Below are positions 63,544 to 64,000 of a DNA stretch of 64,000 nucleotides, in pieces. Source of the DNA: Agrobacterium arsenijevicii (GTDB lineage Bacteria > Pseudomonadota > Alphaproteobacteria > Rhizobiales > Rhizobiaceae); the NCBI GenBank assembly GCA_000949895.1, contig JWIT01000003.1, positions 434,001 to 498,000 on the forward strand, written 5' to 3'. The first letter of the stretch is position 1. Each line of letters opens with the position of its first letter. Below the pieces are notes generated by a model that was not told the origin of the DNA, searched no databases, and saw nothing but the letters and a program-made list of their open reading frames with translations. A program made the position numbers and the translations under genes.

Positions 63544-63569
63544 CAATATACGCAATGCTGCGTATATTG
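63544..63569. promoter_or_regulatory. 26-bp palindrome upstream of the XRE gene
   Basis: CAATATACGCA and TGCGTATATTG are exact complements around ATGC. It lies 36 nt before the XRE start and 166 nt before the divergent nuclease operon. A natural operator for the XRE protein, possibly controlling both directions. Confidence 0.65.
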
Positions 63570-63604
63570 AACGCGATCATGCGCTTTTGTTTGGGTGTAT
63601 TCAG

Positions 63605-64000
63605 ATGAGTTCAGGAAAAATTTACGCCGCAGCGCGTGTTGCAGCTCGCCTCAATAAGGCTGAAATGGCGAGACTGTGTGCGCTGCCCGTTAGCATAATC
63701 CGTGCATTGGAAGCAGGAAAAGATCAAGACAGTAAGATCGCGGTGCAGCGAACGCTCGCAACGCGATCTGTGACTGTCTATGAAGACGACCAACTTGTTA
63801 CTTTTCCCAAACAGTCTGAAAATGACTTCGGGTACGTTATCTCTGTCGCACGTGCGGGTGCTGGGATCAGTCAGGCTGATTTGGCGACCTTCTCTGGTGT
63901 TTCCTTGCGGTCAATCAATGGCACCGAAGGTGGATCAGTTTTATCAACAACAGCGGTTCAGGATGCAATTGTCTCCTGCCTAGCGCGACGCGGCGTTGAG
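63605..64000 (+). CDS. XRE-type regulator with two HTH repeats, C-terminus beyond window
   Basis: 132 codons from ATG 63605, open to the window end. Two related helix-turn-helix segments are visible: RVAARLNKAEMARLCALPVSIIRALEAG (about 11-38) and SVARAGAGISQADLATFSGVSLRSINGTEGG (about 82-112). Tandem HTH segments like this could bind the palindrome just upstream. Divergent from the nuclease-membrane operon, so probably its repressor. Confidence 0.7.
   Translation, partial: MSSGKIYAAARVAARLNKAEMARLCALPVSIIRALEAGKDQDSKIAVQRTLATRSVTVYEDDQLVTFPKQSENDFGYVISVARAGAGISQADLATFSGVSLRSINGTEGGSVLSTTAVQDAIVSCLARRGVE

Overview
The window looks like a genomic-island-rich stretch of an alphaproteobacterium of the Hyphomicrobiales (Rhizobium/Agrobacterium/Ochrobactrum type). 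This rests on protein style (rhizobial flagellin, uronate-dehydrogenase-like enzyme, FadR-type GntR regulator) and moderate GC. It is an inference, because no rRNA or tRNA gene is visible.

0-7.5 kb is an orderly catabolic cassette on the + strand. It encodes a uronate-dehydrogenase-like enzyme, a TIM-barrel sugar isomerase, a NIPSNAP protein, a complete polar-amino-acid-type ABC importer, a D-2-hydroxyacid dehydrogenase and an SDR. A serine hydrolase runs divergently off the left edge. The cassette ends at a frameshifted IS30 element.

8.6-20 kb is a patchwork of single genes: PPP phosphatase, transglutaminase-like protein, HAD hydrolase, alpha/beta hydrolase, cupin, three GNAT acetyltransferases, a GntR regulator facing a proline iminopeptidase, and a DUF2971 protein. 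Decayed remnants (DUF262 C-terminus, peroxiredoxin, LuxR-type gene) lie among them.

20.5-33 kb holds a 2307-residue RTX protein with about two dozen 56-residue repeats, secreted SH3 and hypothetical proteins, a DUF2235 lipase-like protein, and a RES-domain protein.

33.3-39.5 kb is the most interesting locus. Three overlapping minus-strand genes encode a class III nucleotide cyclase, a fused E2-E1 ubiquitin-like transfer enzyme (Cap2 type) and an effector with a cyclic-nucleotide-binding domain joined to a TIR-like domain. A divergent WYL regulator of the CapW/BrxR type and a minimal nucleotidyltransferase follow. This is Pycsar-type signalling combined with the conjugation arm known from type II CBASS.

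39.7-42.5 kb is an IS66 element inserted in an IS3 remnant with an exact 8-bp target duplication. 42.6-50.7 kb carries a PIN toxin, a four-gene unit (AAA-M41 protease, phosphoesterase and two proteins sharing a C-terminal domain), a PemK-like toxin, a type III toxin-antitoxin locus of TenpIN type with its repeat RNA, a LuxR-type gene and a serine recombinase with paired dyad sites. The recombinase gene converges on a lone flagellin gene. A large tyrosine-recombinase-like protein lies at 54-56 kb.

57.9-63.4 kb is a tight minus-strand operon: a secreted nuclease, a four-helix membrane protein, a VWA-like anchored protein, a MotA/ZorA-like channel protein with a long cytoplasmic tail, and an OmpA/MotB-like protein. 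Its layout recalls Zorya ZorAB without the ZorC/ZorD partners. A divergent XRE regulator behind a perfect-arm palindrome runs off the right edge.
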